Source: Xanthostigma xanthostigma
Taxonomy: Eukaryota; Arthropoda; Insecta; Raphidioptera; Raphidiidae
Length of the DNA: 64,000 nucleotides
Direction of reading: 5' to 3'
NCBI GenBank assembly: GCA_963575645.1
Contig: OY754464.1
Span: 4,154,001 to 4,218,000, forward strand
In this document: piece by piece, positions 63,248 to 64,000 of the stretch
How the letters are laid out: every line of letters starts with the position of its first letter
Position numbering within the stretch: the stretch's first letter is position 1
Made by a program: the position numbers and the translations under genes
The notes under the pieces: model-generated
The model's input: only the letters and a program-made list of their open reading frames with translations
What the model was told of the DNA's origin: nothing
Databases searched by the model: none

Positions 63248-63534
63248 GTAAGAAACAGAAGACACATGAACACAATTTGCAACGCGAACGTTGAAAGTCA
63301 CTTTTCTTCCACCATGTGGTGGAAGAAACGTTTTCATTAACAAAACAACAACTGTGTCACTCTGGACATAACTAGTAAACAAAAAAAAGATATAAACTAA
63401 TGTAGGCAATCGGCCTACTAGGAAAACTCCCAAAATTCCTTTGGGCCCATCCGCCCCTGTGCGTTGACTAGATAATAGAATTTATCAAATGTACGCCATT
63501 TTAAAACTACGCCGTTATTTCAAATAATTAATTA

Positions 63535-64000
63535 CTAGTGTGACCTGTGTGAATTATTCGCACTAAATAAGTATAATAATTAACACTTTACAAAATTATT
63601 TTTTAAATATGATTGCAGGCACTCAATTCGTTTCTAATTTTCCACACTGCTTATTACCTTTCTTCTTTTTGTTGTATTACAATATGAAGCTCAGATGACA
63701 GATCAAAGAAATATTTTACTAAAATTGTCATATAGAGGCGCAAGTAGCAAAAGCGTTGAGCTAAGCCGTCAGATGGCGTCATGCAGCAATGCTGTGACGT
63801 TGTTCAGCGTTGCTCGCTGTTTCAAAATTAAAGCCGTCAGATGGCAGTATGCAGTATTGTGTCTGTTGTATTACAATATGAAGGCCAGATGACAGATCGA
63901 AGTGTTGACGTTGTTTCAAAATTAAAGCCGTCAGATGGCAGACGTTGTTCAGCGTTGCTGTATTTTAATTAATTTACAAAAACAAAAGCAATAATAAATT
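63535..64000 (-). mobile_element. Helitron-like repeat (minus strand), copy 2, cut by window end
   Basis: Same sequence and orientation as 8248-8710 with few differences. It lies in intron 14 of the same gene whose intron 1 holds copy 1. Confidence 0.7.

Overview
This is an AT-rich, transposon-dense stretch of an insect nuclear genome, most likely from a moth or butterfly. That assignment rests on many CTAG-T-ending Helitrons with a short hairpin before the 3' end, several compact MITE families, an insect-type ZAD zinc-finger cluster and long intronic sequence. I cannot name the species.

Two kinds of host gene are present. (1) One receptor guanylyl cyclase gene on the + strand covers most of the window (7754 to beyond 63247). 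I can place 14 coding exons with consensus splice sites and consistent phase (about 802 codons): signal peptide, ANF-receptor ligand-binding domain, one transmembrane helix and the N-terminal two thirds of the kinase-homology pseudokinase. The dimerisation helix and cyclase domain lie beyond base 64000. The ectodomain and pseudokinase resemble the natriuretic-peptide-receptor (NPR-A/B) type more than the Gyc76C type. (2) Intron 3 (21719-53584, about 31.9 kb) holds a head-to-tail array of five two-exon ZAD-C2H2 zinc-finger genes (A 23674-25219, B 26839-28414, C 31902-33668, D 39797-41513, E 44092-45734), all in the host-gene orientation. All five have open frames and the same ZAD exon/intron design, but 7 or 8 fingers. 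C, D and E are the closest set by their linker and fingers; D and E share the most in their ZAD and upstream region.

Layout: 1-7753, repeats upstream of the cyclase (316-bp tandem repeat, tRNA-Gly-like relic, Helitron carrying a tRNA-Lys-like sequence, nested elements at 3842-5363, a 5'-truncated LINE). 7754-21718, cyclase exons 1-3 with introns rich in Helitrons, MITEs and a SINE. 21719-53584, the zinc-finger array and its intergenic elements, including hAT, PIF/Harbinger, large foldback and palindromic elements. 53585-63247, exons 4-14, with an antisense tRNA-Met gene in intron 4, a 122-bp tandem repeat with CRE sites in intron 10, and a hAT relic with intact target duplication in intron 12.

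The cyclase would make cGMP in response to an extracellular ligand. The zinc-finger proteins are expected to be nuclear, DNA-binding and ZAD-dimerising. Nothing links the two functionally except the nesting. The paralogous array doubles as a record of insertions, because several transposons present at one copy have an unoccupied counterpart at another.
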